Positions 31,572-42,468 of a stretch of DNA of 64,000 bases are shown here, piece by piece. Numbering within the stretch: the stretch's first letter is position 1; each line of letters starts with the position of its first letter. Under the pieces are notes generated by a model, which searched no databases, was not told the DNA's origin, and saw only the letters and a list, made by a program, of their open reading frames with translations. This DNA comes from Coenobita brevimanus (taxonomy: Eukaryota > Arthropoda > Malacostraca > Decapoda > Coenobitidae), in NCBI GenBank assembly GCA_032717465.1, contig CM064713.1, positions 7,177,001 to 7,241,000 of the forward strand, in the 5' to 3' direction. The translations under genes were made by a program, and so were the position numbers.

Positions 31572-33250
31572 CAGTAATCCCTCTACTGTCCGATGTAATA
31601 GAGCCAAAGGCATGTCCAGAAAGTGGGCCCCTGCCTGCTGGACTGGTACTTAAGGACCCTAACCCAGCCTAACTTTGAAAGCCACCTAAATAACTCCCTA
31701 CCGGACATGCATAGCACCTATTTAAACCTATTTAAGACCCTATTCACACCAATAATGGACATAAAGCATGAAATAAATGAAAAGAAACCAAAGAATGAGG
31801 AATTAGAAGTGACTGTACCTCAGCCAGGGTACTTACAGCACGTCTGTGGCCGTCTTCTCTAAGGCTTTGGCAGTGGTGCAAATGCTCTTGAAGCACGTAC
31901 AGTAATTCTTTGCACTTGAGTTATAACTGTTTAACACTGCACACTGTTAACTGCACCACACCAGTTTCAACCGCCAGTTTGCACTCTACAGTTAATCCTT
32001 TGCACTCTAAATTCTAATTTCTTAACAATGCACAACACTGTAAATTCCCGTGTGGTCTACTGGCAAGGTATTGCAGTTTATTCACTGTTTATTCACAAAA
32101 AACGAGCACGTGTGGCATCCACTGCAATAAGCATCTACTCACGATCGAAGTTAGGCAGTGACTGTTGGTGATGGGGAAACAGAGTTGTCAGATCGTAACG
32201 GTCACATTACCAAACTCCTCAGTTTTCATTACCAAATATAACTTTTCCATCCATCCATCATACAATTCTACGTTGCCCCATGAGGATCGTAGAAGCCCGG
32301 GGCTAGGTAATTCGGTCCTGACATTTAAGATGAGAGTGACCAGACTTACTCATCCCTGAGTGGCATTACACGAGCAATAACCCCAACCACCCCTTGGATA
32401 TAAACCTTCACCAGCTCAATCCGATTGGAGTGCTATAATTACCCACTAAACCACCAGGTGCCATAATTTAGTTATATGGTTACCACCCAGCATAGTAAAT
32501 GGCTTCCTGGTGTACAGGAAACCATTAGGCTTGTCACTCAGTATAGAGTAACCCACAGGCAGAAGGAAGAGGAAAGAATGAAGGAAGAAAGACAAAAGAG
32601 GAAGTGCAAAGTCATCCGTAGGCAAAAGGACGAGGAAAGAATGAAGTAAAGAAAGACAGAAGAGGAAGGAAGGAATGAGAGAGGAGAAGAAAGGGCAGAC
32701 ACCTGAGAGCAGCACTACATCGAGTGAGTGATACTTTTCATTACCAAATTCGTAAGCTAGCATTTATTCTTCACTAATTATATATACAAGTGGAAATACA
32801 TGTAATCACTCTCCTTATAATTAACAGCATGTTGATTATTATCACGCTATGTAGGCTTGCAGATTAATCAGAGAGAGCAGACAATCCACCATCTCCATCC
32901 TGTGTATCCTCATACATGTGAAAAATCTGTTTGGTAATGCATTATTCTGATTCATTACCAAACGAACTTTTCATTACTAAATTGGCCCACATTTGGTAAT
33001 GAAAAATACCAAATGGCAACACTGACAAGGAAGGGGTAAGGGGTGAGGAAGGAAGGGGTGAATGGGCCGTGGTGTAAACAGCTGTTCGGTGCCGCGCGGC
33101 AATTTCAAATTACGGAAGGGGAAAAAAATAGGATTTGGGGGGAATTTTTTACTTTTTTTGGCCATTTTTGGGTTCTGAAGGTCCAGGCCACCAATGTCCG
33201 GTAAGTGGGGTGTCCAGAAAGTGGGCTTCCGGAGAGTATAGGTATTACTG
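31572..33250. mobile_element. pogo-like element, internally filled
   Basis: The left end CAGTAATCCCTCTACTGTCC and the complement of the right end, CAGTAATACCTATACTCTCC, form inverted repeats. A second shared block, GTCCAGAAAGTGGGC, lies just inside both ends. TA duplications flank it at 31570-31571 and 33251-33252. Its left half (31572-32100) has an inverted relative at 46580-47170. Repeat X copy 2 sits inside at about 32467. No transposase frame survives. Confidence 0.7.
32467..32580 (+). repeat. Dispersed repeat X, copy 2
   Basis: Starts TAGTTATATGGTTACCACCC and contains the hairpin ATGGCTTCCTGGTGTACAGG followed by AAACCATTAGG and CTTGTCACTCAGTATAGAG. It then grades into purine-rich GAAGGAAGAG repeats to about 32700. 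Confidence 0.7.
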
Positions 33251-33562
33251 TACTGTATTGTGCTAAGAGCAAATCTCTGAACATAACACATACTGTACAC
33301 AGGACATTAAAATACATATCTGTCACCTCTTCTCCATACAATATAACCAGATATTCAGTTTCAAATCAAATATGCTGGTCTAAAACATTTTAAGCTGCCA
33401 TCTCAACATCACCCTGCTATTCCATAATTCAATTAAGCAGGGATAAGAAATATAAAAATAACAAACAGGTCAAACTTTGCACAAAATAGTGGCAAAAAAA
33501 TCACACATCTCTACATTTAATTCAATGATTGAGTTAATGGGAGGTCAGAAAGCAAGCAAATA

Positions 33563-33845
33563 ATCTATCTATCTATCTACTGCCATATGCCTCAATCCCA
33601 TAAGGAGTGGCCACAAACAAATCGCCTCTATGTTCCCCTGTCCAATGCCATTTCACTGCCTTGCTCCCAGGTCACACCCTCCTCTCTTATACCTCTCCAC
33701 TCCATCCCTCCATCTCCACCTCAGCCTCCCCCTTCCTCTTCCCCCCCTTCACCTCACTCGCATACACTCTCCTCATTAGTCTCTCACTCTCCATCCTCCA
33801 CATGGCCAAACCACCTCAATGTATTTCTCTTAACACTTTCTAAAA
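33563..33845 (-). mobile_element. LINE-B 3' fragment, 5'-truncated
   Basis: The plus strand starts with ATCTATCTATCTATCTAC and TGCCATATGCCTCAATCCC, the LINE-B tail in reverse. The last ~85 codons of ORF2 follow on the minus strand with several substitutions. Diverged relative to the 36277-36526 and 42400-45024 copies. The upstream end is near 33840. Confidence 0.8.
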
Positions 33846-34183
33846 ATACAGACAAGAAGCCTCAGACCATGGAAATAATCATCTATTCAATTATTCAGCA
33901 ACGTTATCCAAAATCACACACACAGCTGTTATCCTTTCATTCAACTCAGACTGACACTTAATTTCTCCACAAATGAGCTAATATTCAATCAACCCATAAT
34001 AAAATTTTTATAATGTATGATATCATCACTTCTGAACACAGTGATTACCAGCATCCTCTGGAATTTATTCCTAGAAGCCAACAGCAATCAGACCTGACTT
34101 ACCACCAAACCCAAAGCAATTCAAAGTAAAACCTGTATAAAAAACTACATGTACACTGAGGCAAAATGGGTTTTAACAGAGAC

Positions 34184-34191
<8 letters not shown>

Positions 34192-34254
<63 letters not shown>
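34192..34254. repeat. (GA)n microsatellite
   Basis: About 31 uninterrupted GA units, 140 bp downstream of the last supported exon of the host gene. Confidence 0.97.
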
Positions 34255-34258
<4 letters not shown>

Positions 34259-34392
34259 CAAAACTCAAAACTATGATAAAAAATAAAAAGGCATAGTGGA
34301 AAAAATGAGCTGGAGATGAGTTGGCAGCCAAGGAGGAAGAAGAGCTGATAGAACAAACACTTCAACATTAGGAACAAAGAACATCAACACAC

Positions 34393-35473
34393 CTGATGAG
34401 AAAATCTGCACATGGGACGCTGACAGGACCCTCTTTTAAGGAAAGAAAAGCAGACTCCCAGGCACTTGGGGATGGGCAACAGTGGCATCGGTACACATCC
34501 ATCACCAGGGTTCGGCACACAAGATGGTCCTGGTGCATTCAGTCTGTTCCGAGTGAAGGGTGGGTGCAATGATCCAACAAATGATGGCCGTCTGAAGTTT
34601 GGAGGTAGCTGTCCCTGAGTTGCATGACAAAACTCAATGAAGTCAGTATATTCCTGAGGTGTACATGGTAATTCATGCTGATTATTAAGGGGTAAATGCC
34701 TTTCCTTCTTGCCCATTGGATGACTAGCCTGTCTTCTCATCTCCTCTTTCTCTCCTGTATGTTCTGGATGGTCAGGGAAAGGAGGGACGTGGGGAGGATC
34801 TGAGGAATGGAGGGAAGGGGTTGAGTATACCAGATGAGGAATTATATCTGGAGGAGGTGGAACAGGAAAATTAAGAGAGGTAGCTGAAGGATCAGTATGA
34901 CAATGAGAGGTGTCTGCAGAAGCTGAGGGTTTAGTAGCCCCAATCAAGTTTTGACCCTCTCTTTCTTCTGTTGCAACACGTTTGGAATTTTCACCTTTCA
35001 TTCTTGCATAAGGAATCTGACAGGACACGGTTTTGGCTGATCTTTTCTCACTGTACTTGAAGTTTTGCATACAAGGTGTGTTAACTTGCATATTTACTTC
35101 CTCACTTCCATCTGCAGTCACATTACGCCAATCACAAATGCCATCTTCTTCTTCAATCTTATCATTTTCTTCAATCTGCCGCACAATTGATGAATCTGAA
35201 CACCTTGAATCTGCCTCATTACCTCCCTCACTATCTGCTTTGGAAGTTATGCCATCTGTCACCTTTCTTTTCTGTTCTCCACTAATATTAGGAATCACGT
35301 CACGCTGACTGCTCTTATCTATTGCTACTGCTTGATTTTCAATCCTTCTCTCTTGAGTGTATGATGGATGCTTTGGTTTTCTGTACATACTTAGGTTTCT
35401 TCTCCATTGTTCCACAGCTTCCACCCTGTTAAAATCTCTGCTTCCCAGGTCTTCATCTTTTGCTTCACTATAT
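34393..35473 (-). CDS. Host gene exon with C-terminal CCCH zinc finger
   Basis: The acceptor reads TTTATTTTTATTGTAG before ATATAGTGAAGC and the donor CATCAG|GTGTGT at 34392-34391. The exon gives 360 complete codons: YSEAKDEDLGSRDFNRVEAV, a Ser/Glu-rich disordered middle, a Pro-rich segment (PVPPPPDIIPHLVYSTPSLH), a TPQEYTDFIEFCHATQGQLP segment, and a terminal CFSFLKRGSCQRPMCRFSH, which has the C-x8-C-x4-C-x3-H spacing of a CCCH zinc finger, a fold that usually binds RNA. If the donor is not used, the protein ends with V-C-stop just after the finger (stop at 34384-34386). A finger so close to an exon end suggests either a genuine C-terminus or continuation in an exon further left. Confidence 0.7.
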
Positions 35474-36276
35474 CTACAATAAAAATAAACATATTTAGTG
35501 TAATAAAAAATAGATCCAGTCCTCATCAAAAGTCCACAATATGTTTCAAAATATCAAAACTTCCATACAACAAGTACTGTAATCTGGAAAACACCAACAA
35601 TCAGCTTTAGAGGTAGTAATGGTAGTTTAAAACAGTGTTGGCAACTTTTCTGTAACTTACTATGGATTTAGTTATAAAAAAAAAATAATAATGAGGACTT
35701 ATCATAAAGTGTCCCATATAAGTCTTTGATTTTGCACTGCAATACACAGCAAATTATCATTTATAATGCTGAAACTTGCACCATTTGATTCACTAAAAAG
35801 CTAGTTCACGTAGTGTTATCCCATGGGGATGTAATACAAACATACACAGGGCAATACTCCCCCGCCACACACACACACAAAAATGGGAGGGGTGGAGCAA
35901 GAAAAACGAGAAATTAATGTTCAGTCAAACTGAAGGGAAGGAACATCGTTGGAAGGACTAATGTTCTGTCTTCTGTATACTCGTATCATCGCACTGCCAC
36001 ACCAAAGTCTCACACTCATACAGTAGTGTGCGTAACTTCCACGCTCATACCTCTAAAGAATCAAGGTCTCCATAGTCCCTGTCACTTTCTGTCTCTATGC
36101 TATTCTGCTTTCCACTTCCTCTGATCATTTACCTCTCTTCTCAATTCAAGTCTCTTACCAGTCACCAGCACATCACATAGACAGTCACCTTCCAATGATC
36201 TTATTCAGATTCAGGGGGAGATATTAGGTTGTCATGTGGGTACTGGACACTGATTTCTACCCATCACTACAAATGA
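35474..36276. other. Intron sequence, no gene
   Basis: The start of the intron between the 94-bp exon and the CCCH exon. AT-rich, with a run of A at 35668-35680 and a CACACACACAC stretch at 35866-35878. No coding or transposon signal recognised before the LINE-B fragment. Confidence 0.5.
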
Positions 36277-36526
36277 GGTGGTTTGGCCATGTGGAGAGGA
36301 TGGAGGGTGAAAGACTGATGAAGAGAGTGTATGTGAGTGAGGTGGAGGGGGAAAGAGGGAGGGGGAGGCCGAGGATGAGATGGAGGGATGGGGTGGAGAG
36401 GTATATGAGAGAGGGGGGTGTGAGTTGGGAGCAGGGGAGTGAAATGGCGGGGGACAGGGCGACTTGGAGGCGATTTGTTTGTGGCCACCCCAAACGGGAT
36501 TGAGGCGTCTGGCAATAGATAGATAG
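36277..36526 (+). mobile_element. LINE-B, 250-bp 5'-truncated insertion with TSD
   Basis: A very short retrocopy flanked by the 11-bp duplication ACTACAAATGA (36266-36276 and 36527-36537). It encodes only RWFGHVERMEGERLMKRVY to FVCGHPKRD and ends GGCGTCTGGCAATAG, ATAGATAG. The tail is GATA repeats and not poly(A). It lies within the host-gene intron. Confidence 0.93.
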
Positions 36527-36779
36527 ACTACAAATGACTTCTTCAAAGCCTAACTAAATCATCTGCAGGTGACTGGAATAAAACTAAATAGTGTATGCTT
36601 GAACATAAGTAGTTAATGGGTTTTGAGAATGTTTTTAGGAGGTGGATTGTGAGGGTTTACTGAGTGTTGTTACACCTGAGCTTATGGACAACAAGTGTCA
36701 TGTCTTAAGTGTGTGCATGTGTGGGGTGGGGGGCGTCTGTCAGTCTCTTTGTGTTTATGTTAAAAAAATAATATACTGA

Positions 36780-36780
<1 letters not shown>

Positions 36781-36812
<32 letters not shown>
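36781..36812. repeat. (TA)n microsatellite
   Basis: About 15 TA units, followed by TTTTTAAACC and the degenerate satellite array. Confidence 0.95.
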
Positions 36813-36814
<2 letters not shown>

Positions 36815-38720
36815 TAAACCAAACTTGGTGAAAGGGTTAAGAGTAATCCTAAGACGAAATCTACTGTTTTTTAGAACAATAGGTCAAAGGTCAAAGATAC
36901 AAGGCTACGTCAAATGCTGACAATGTAAGATCAACTTTAACATTGAATTCAATTAAGACCAAAATTGGAAGAATGATTGAAGGTAGGGCAAGAATGAAGT
37001 GAGTTTCAAGAACAATCAATCAAAGACCAAAGGTGCAGGGCAAAATCAAAGTTTGAATTGAACTTAGTGAAAGGGATGAGGGTCAGCCAAAACGTTAACC
37101 CACTGTTATTTAGAACAATAGGTCACAGGTCAAGGTCACAAGGCATGGTCAAAAGTTTTCATCTGATTTAGTCAAAACTCAGTGCATGAGTTGATATAAG
37201 GAAATGCAAAAAAGAATTAAACTTGGCGAACAACCAGTTTAAGGTCAAGGTTGAAGGAAAATATCAAAACCAAGGGCAATGGGCAAGATCACCTCAGTTT
37301 TTATCTGATATGAACCAAACTTTGTGGAAGGGCTAAGGGCCAGGCGAGAACAACAGGATTCAATTCTGACAACATTCATTGAGAAGTGTGAATGCTGGGG
37401 GTGGGCTTGTGAGAGGGAGACCGTAAAATACCTGGCACGAGGTCACAGACTTGTGATTTCAGGGATATGGGACTGATCTTGGAAAGATCATATTGCATCT
37501 CTTGTAAAATCTGCTTCCAAGAGATTAGGTGTGCTAAGCCGACTCTGTACCTTATTTACCCCTGCACAGTTGTTGACTTTACACATGGGTTTTATTAGTC
37601 CCTGTTTAGAGTACAACTCTCATGTGTGAGGAGGATCCCCACATACAGATCTTCTCAACAGGGTGGAGTCAAAGGCTTTTCGTCTCATCAACTCTCCTCC
37701 TCTTACCGGCTCCCTTCAACCTCTGTCTCTTTGCTGCACTGTTGCATCTTTATCTCTTTTCTACTGCCATTTCAATGGTCACTGCTCCTCTGAACTGTCT
37801 GCTTGAATCCCTCCACCTCGACAATGGGTGCGTAGCACCCATCTAGCAACAAACTCTCATCCCTTTTCTGTCCAACTCTCTAATGCAAGAGTTAACCATT
37901 ACTCCCAGTCCTTCATTTATGCAACAGGTCAACTCTGGAAATGCCTCCCTCTGTCTGTATTTCCTACTTCCTATGATCTCTGGTCTTTCAAATGCAGTGT
38001 GTCCAGGCATCTCAAAATGAATGGGTCTTGAATTTGGCTCTCTTTTGTATTGCTTTTGTTTTTTTCTTGGATGGAACAGTTTGTGGGCTCCAGCCTTTGG
38101 TTCCTTCTTTCTTGGGAAAAAAAAAAAGGAATAGGGAGGCTGCCAGAGATTGAGCAACATGGAGAACCACCATTAGGTGACCAAGGCCAAGGATTGCAAG
38201 CATGTTTGAGCCTTTATAAACAAAACGAAACAAAATGAAACAATTCAAACAAAGGAAAGAGTTATATGGCAAGTTCAAAGTTCGACCCACATGGGCATAC
38301 ATGAACAAAATAACTAAAACAGTTTTGATCTGATTTAATTCACACTTAGTAGATGAGCTGATCATGCAAGAAACTGACCAGTTACTTTTGCAAACAGTGG
38401 TTCAAAGATTAAAGTCAAATGGCAAGGTCAACTTAAACAGATTTTATCCAATGTAGACTGAACTTTACATGAGGTAATGTAAAGGTTAAAACAACAGATA
38501 TGAGATTCGATTTTCAGAACAATCGGTCAAAGGCCAAGGTGACAGGAAAAAGTCAAAGGTAAAAGTCACTGGGCTAAGCCAACTCAAACAGGCTTGATAT
38601 GATATGAGACAAACTTGCTGGATAGGTTAAGGGTTAGGCAATGATGAAATAATCCAATTTTGAGAGTAATCTGTCAAAAGTCAAGATTACAGTCAAATAT
38701 TCAGTCATTAGACCAATTGC
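36815..38720. repeat. Degenerate satellite array rich in AGGTCA hexamers
   Basis: A decayed tandem repeat of ~105-150 bp units, split by the Jockey-like fragment at 37387-38215. Units share an AACCAAACTTGGTGAAAGGG-like start (36818, 37055, 37312, 38456, 38606), a TTTAGAACAATAGGTC block and a TTTTATCTGATATGAA block. AGGTCA direct repeats occur at 36891-36903 (one-base spacer) and at 37120-37138 (three hexamers, spacers of one and zero). It lies within the host-gene intron. Confidence 0.75.
37387..38215 (+). mobile_element. Jockey-like LINE fragment, second copy
   Basis: Homologous to the reverse complement of 1-620. The plus strand shows WKDHIASLVKSASKRLGVLS-like sequence (about 37480-37540), LLHLYLFSTAISMVTAPL in a shifted frame, and SNARVNHYSQSFIYATGQLW with KCLPLSVFPTSYDLWSF (37828-38031). 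Stops and frameshifts interrupt it. It continues into a 3' UTR with a T-rich and A10 stretch, and ends GCATGTTTGAGCCTTTATAA followed by AAACGAAACAAAATG repeats. Confidence 0.8.
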
Positions 38721-38785
38721 TGGGACCAGGTGATGCACTCTCTGAGTGCTCCTTCTTGTTTATGTCCCAACCATGAGAAGCTTAA

Positions 38786-40681
38786 CCCCTACACCACGGG
38801 CATGTTTACCAATGTTTTGCGTGTGCCGCGGGGTTATTCGGGCTCCGACAGACTCTCAAAAAATATTTGCCAAAAATCAATTATTAGTCCTAGAATATTA
38901 AAATTACATATGCTTATGGCACATACCTTCAGCTTTCTCCTGGAATGTTTGTTGAGCCTTCGTCCGTTACCGTAGGACTTGTGGAGACCTCTGAAGTTGG
39001 GTAATGAAGTCTCCACTTTACACTTCCCGACAACCCGTAATATGATTACCACAGCCAGATATTAACACTATAAACACTACTCTATGATTTTCAAGTAGTT
39101 TGGGATCCATACTCCAAAAAAAAAACCCACTGTGAAAGCAATGAAAATTACGAGCGCGTCTGACCGTAACACTTGCGCTAGTTCGCTCTTGGTACTCTGT
39201 CATTTATTATTCATAAAACCCCTCACACTTTATATTTCTATTACTATATAACACTTATATATATCTACAGTCTTTATCCATAAGTTTCCTTCAGTAGTAT
39301 TAGTTTATTGTCACTGTAGGGATTCAATTTCTTTCAGTAAAATACGTAGCATTCACTTTCTCGTCCGGTATACTAGCATTAAGAGTGAATGTCACTTTCA
39401 CCTTCACTCTCATAACTCATAGTATTCAGACATGTTAGAGTGAAACTTTCACTTTCATTACTCCTAGGGTATATACTCGTATTCTCATAATACTACTCAT
39501 TTACGTTTCTATTTATGTTCTCTATTTTATTTACGTTATTTACATTTCTATTTTATTTACACTGTGTTATGCAATGTCACTTGAAGTTTTCATTCATTCA
39601 TTGCCAGACGCCATGTATCCCAAACAGGGTGGCCAAGGGCTTAGAGTTAATGGTTTTACAGGGAGGGGCATTAATCCTCCTCCAACCCCACTTGACACGT
39701 AGGGTAACTTATAAAACTATTTTCCACTGTTCACATATTTACAGTCATTACTTTCACTTGCTGTTTACACATTATTTACACATTATTTACAATTCCACTT
39801 GCACTGTTTTACTCAATAGAAAGATCGTAGTCACTCTTTTATCAATTGTCAGCCCTTTACCTCTTTCCACACGAGGTTTAGTAGGGGGTAAAGGTCACAG
39901 GGCCCTTTGCATGGGGGTGAAAAGTCCCTGAAGCTAGCAAGAGAGAACTGACGTACCTCCACGTTGGAAGATGAGAGTGAACTGATAAGGGTGGGCCGGG
40001 GTGGTGGCCTACCTAGGGAAATGCATTACTGCCAACGTTAGCCTCTTGACATAGCTAATATATAGCAGTGAAATGATTGGCAGGAAATCTAGACAATACA
40101 TTATAAATTAGGTAGTTCCAGGTGAATGTAAATATCACTTAGGCTTCTCCCTTCCCTCCTTATATGTACATTTATTATGAAAATAGATTATATGGCATAT
40201 TTCAAGGGGGAAATAAACAGCGAAAATTAGTGAACGAGTGCACGTGAGGTGTTGTCAGGTGATAATTAGCCAATTCCAGGTGTATGGCACTCTCACTTAC
40301 CTTATTTCTTTCTTGTATATATTATTTGGTATAAGAATAGGGCATAGGGCTTATTTCAATGGATGAAATCAGTGAAAAATTCCAGGGAAGATTTACTTAT
40401 CATAGCACGGCCAGGCAGGCGAGAGAATAGGGTAATGGAGGGGGGGTAGGGAGGGGAGTCAAGAATGGGGAGAAATGGCTAAATTGTCAACAATGGATGG
40501 GAGTACAGATGAGATTAGGAGTGCTGACTAGTGTTGGACATTGGCAGTACTGATAGATGATACAAGCCCCCACTTGGAAGCCCGGGTGAATTCAAAATAA
40601 CACAGAATCACAAAAGCGACGCCCCGCGGTATGATCCCTTGCTCCCAAGCGTCACGAAAGTGACGCCCCGTGGTTAATGGG
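38786..40681. mobile_element. piggyBac-type element 3, diverged (1.9 kb)
   Basis: TTAA flanks at 38782-38785 and 40682-40685. The ends CCCCTACACCACGGG and, on the complement, CCCATTAACCACGGGG are imperfect inverted repeats. Internal blocks match elements 1 and 2: ATATTTGCCAAAAATCA, CTTCAGCTTTCTCCTGG, TTGAGCCTTCGTCCGTTACC. The right end has GCGTCACGAAAGTGACGC, an 18-base perfect palindrome. An inserted block at 39598-39900 begins with a LINE-B-like TTGCCAGACGCCATGTATCC. No transposase. Confidence 0.82.
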
Positions 40682-41324
40682 TTAAAGAATAGAACAACTC
40701 ATCATCAAAGATACTCAATTTCTCTGTTAGGCTCTTATGGCTCACTCTCAATGGAATAAAATTATCTGACATCAGCTGGAAAATAATACAAGAGTTGCCT
40801 CAACCATGAAAGAGTTAAAGAACATACTATGGTAACTCAACACAGTGCATTCTAAAAGTAGCCATAATCCTTTGACTGTCAAATTTCTCTTGACTGAAAA
40901 AAAATCATCTGATTTTAACCTAAATGTAATTCTTAGTCTAGTTAACCAATGGTAAAGGTAAGACTACTTGAGTTAGCTTTTATCAGCCTCTGACTGCTAG
41001 GAACTCTCAGATGAACAACATCTGGCGTTCGAAGGAATTCAACACCCAAAATGCACCAACCATAATCTATGTGATATGCTGAGTTCAGGATGTCTGTTTT
41101 TATTGCATTCTCATCATCTCCTAACAATTTTAATCAGCCTAGAATAGACTTTTAATTGGAGAGGTTACAAATATAACATACAGCATTAATAAAACCCTTC
41201 AATACATGAAGCCTTTCCAAAAACAAATAAAATCATCTAACACTAGAAAGAATAAACTAAAATGGACATCACTCAGATTCTAGGGGTTAAGGGAGAAAAA
41301 AAACTGAATATAAAGCGAACTCAC

Positions 41325-41418
41325 AGTGATGCCAAGCTCCCTGCATATATGGAGAGAATGTCATCGTCGGCATCTGAGTGGCTTGTCTGCTCCTTGGGGC
41401 ACGTCTGCACTGTGGCAG
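41325..41418 (-). CDS. Host gene 94-bp middle exon
   Basis: Acceptor TTTTTCCACTTAG before CTGCCACAGTG and donor TCACT|GTGAGTTC, close to consensus. The exon starts with the last two bases of an Ala codon begun in the giant exon and ends with the first two bases of a Leu codon completed by the CCCH exon. It encodes ATVQTCPKEQTSHSDADDDI followed by LSIYAGSLAS, an acidic segment with a short hydrophobic motif. The exact phase fit with both neighbours is the main evidence. No repeat overlaps it. Confidence 0.7.
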
Positions 41419-41734
41419 CTAAGTGGAAAAATTTAGGTTGAATGAATTGAGGGGTTCAGTTATAAATTAGAACTGTTAAGTGTTTTATATGTCACTTTTA
41501 TGATGACCTTTTTTTTCTTATATTAACTATTCAGTACATTCAGCTTGCCTATAACGTAATCTCCTGTAACACTACTTGTATACAGTACTCATGTAACATG
41601 GAACACAGAAGGCAGAAGGTTAGTTCTAAAAGTTACAATGCAGTTAGATCCACTGCAGTGTGGGAAGTCTGCCCAAACACAGCCACAGTGCATGCCATAT
41701 AACTGTTTAGAAACTCACTAGTGTGAGAAAATGG

Positions 41735-41960
41735 GGCTGTGTCGATGACGGCGTGGAGTGACGGTATGGGGTGATGGCCTAGGTGACGTGGGGTGCAGGT
41801 GTTGGTGGTGTGAGGTGAAAGTATAGATGTTGATGTTGGGTAATGGTGTGGTTTGGGTGATGGAGTGATGATGCAGAATGACAGCATAGGGCGCTGATGT
41901 TGGATGATGGTGTGGGATGATGGTAGGTGATAGTGTGATATGGAAGATGATGTGGTCTAC
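41735..41960 (+). repeat. Degenerate GATGGTGTGG minisatellite
   Basis: Purine-rich strand made of loosely repeated TGATGGTGTGG and TGTTGATGTTGG units, ending GAAGATGATGTGGTC. It is intronic to the host gene. The Pro/His-rich open frames on the minus strand are composition effects. Confidence 0.7.
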
Positions 41961-42468
41961 ACTCCACACTTCCAAACCTGTAGTGATTTTAACTGCTTAC
42001 ACTGGCATACAAATTTTATAATGTTGTTTGCTTGGGAGATAAATTTGCTGTTCCTCATGGATTTTAATACACTGAATTCAACTGACAATCAAAACAGCTG
42101 ACTGGCTACTCTTTCTAATATTTTAAGTGCTTACACTCCACATTTATGTACACACAGCAAAAAAACTATCATTACAGGGAGGTCCAATGTGTTTCATACT
42201 GAACAACCTGGCTGTCTCGCTAGGGTTGGTAAGCCTGACAGTAGGTGAGTTGCCAAATAGGACGAGGTAGAAATATGCATGGGAGAAGCATTGGATATGG
42301 CTTATAATAAATATGCAACAAACACACACAGGGATACCAATGGAGGAGGCTGTTATCAAAAATCTTCATTTGTGTGTCATTTTATATCGCACAGAAGGTG
42401 TCTATCTATCTATCTATCTATTGCCAGACGCCTCAATCCAGTTTGGGGTGGCCACAAACAAATCGCCT

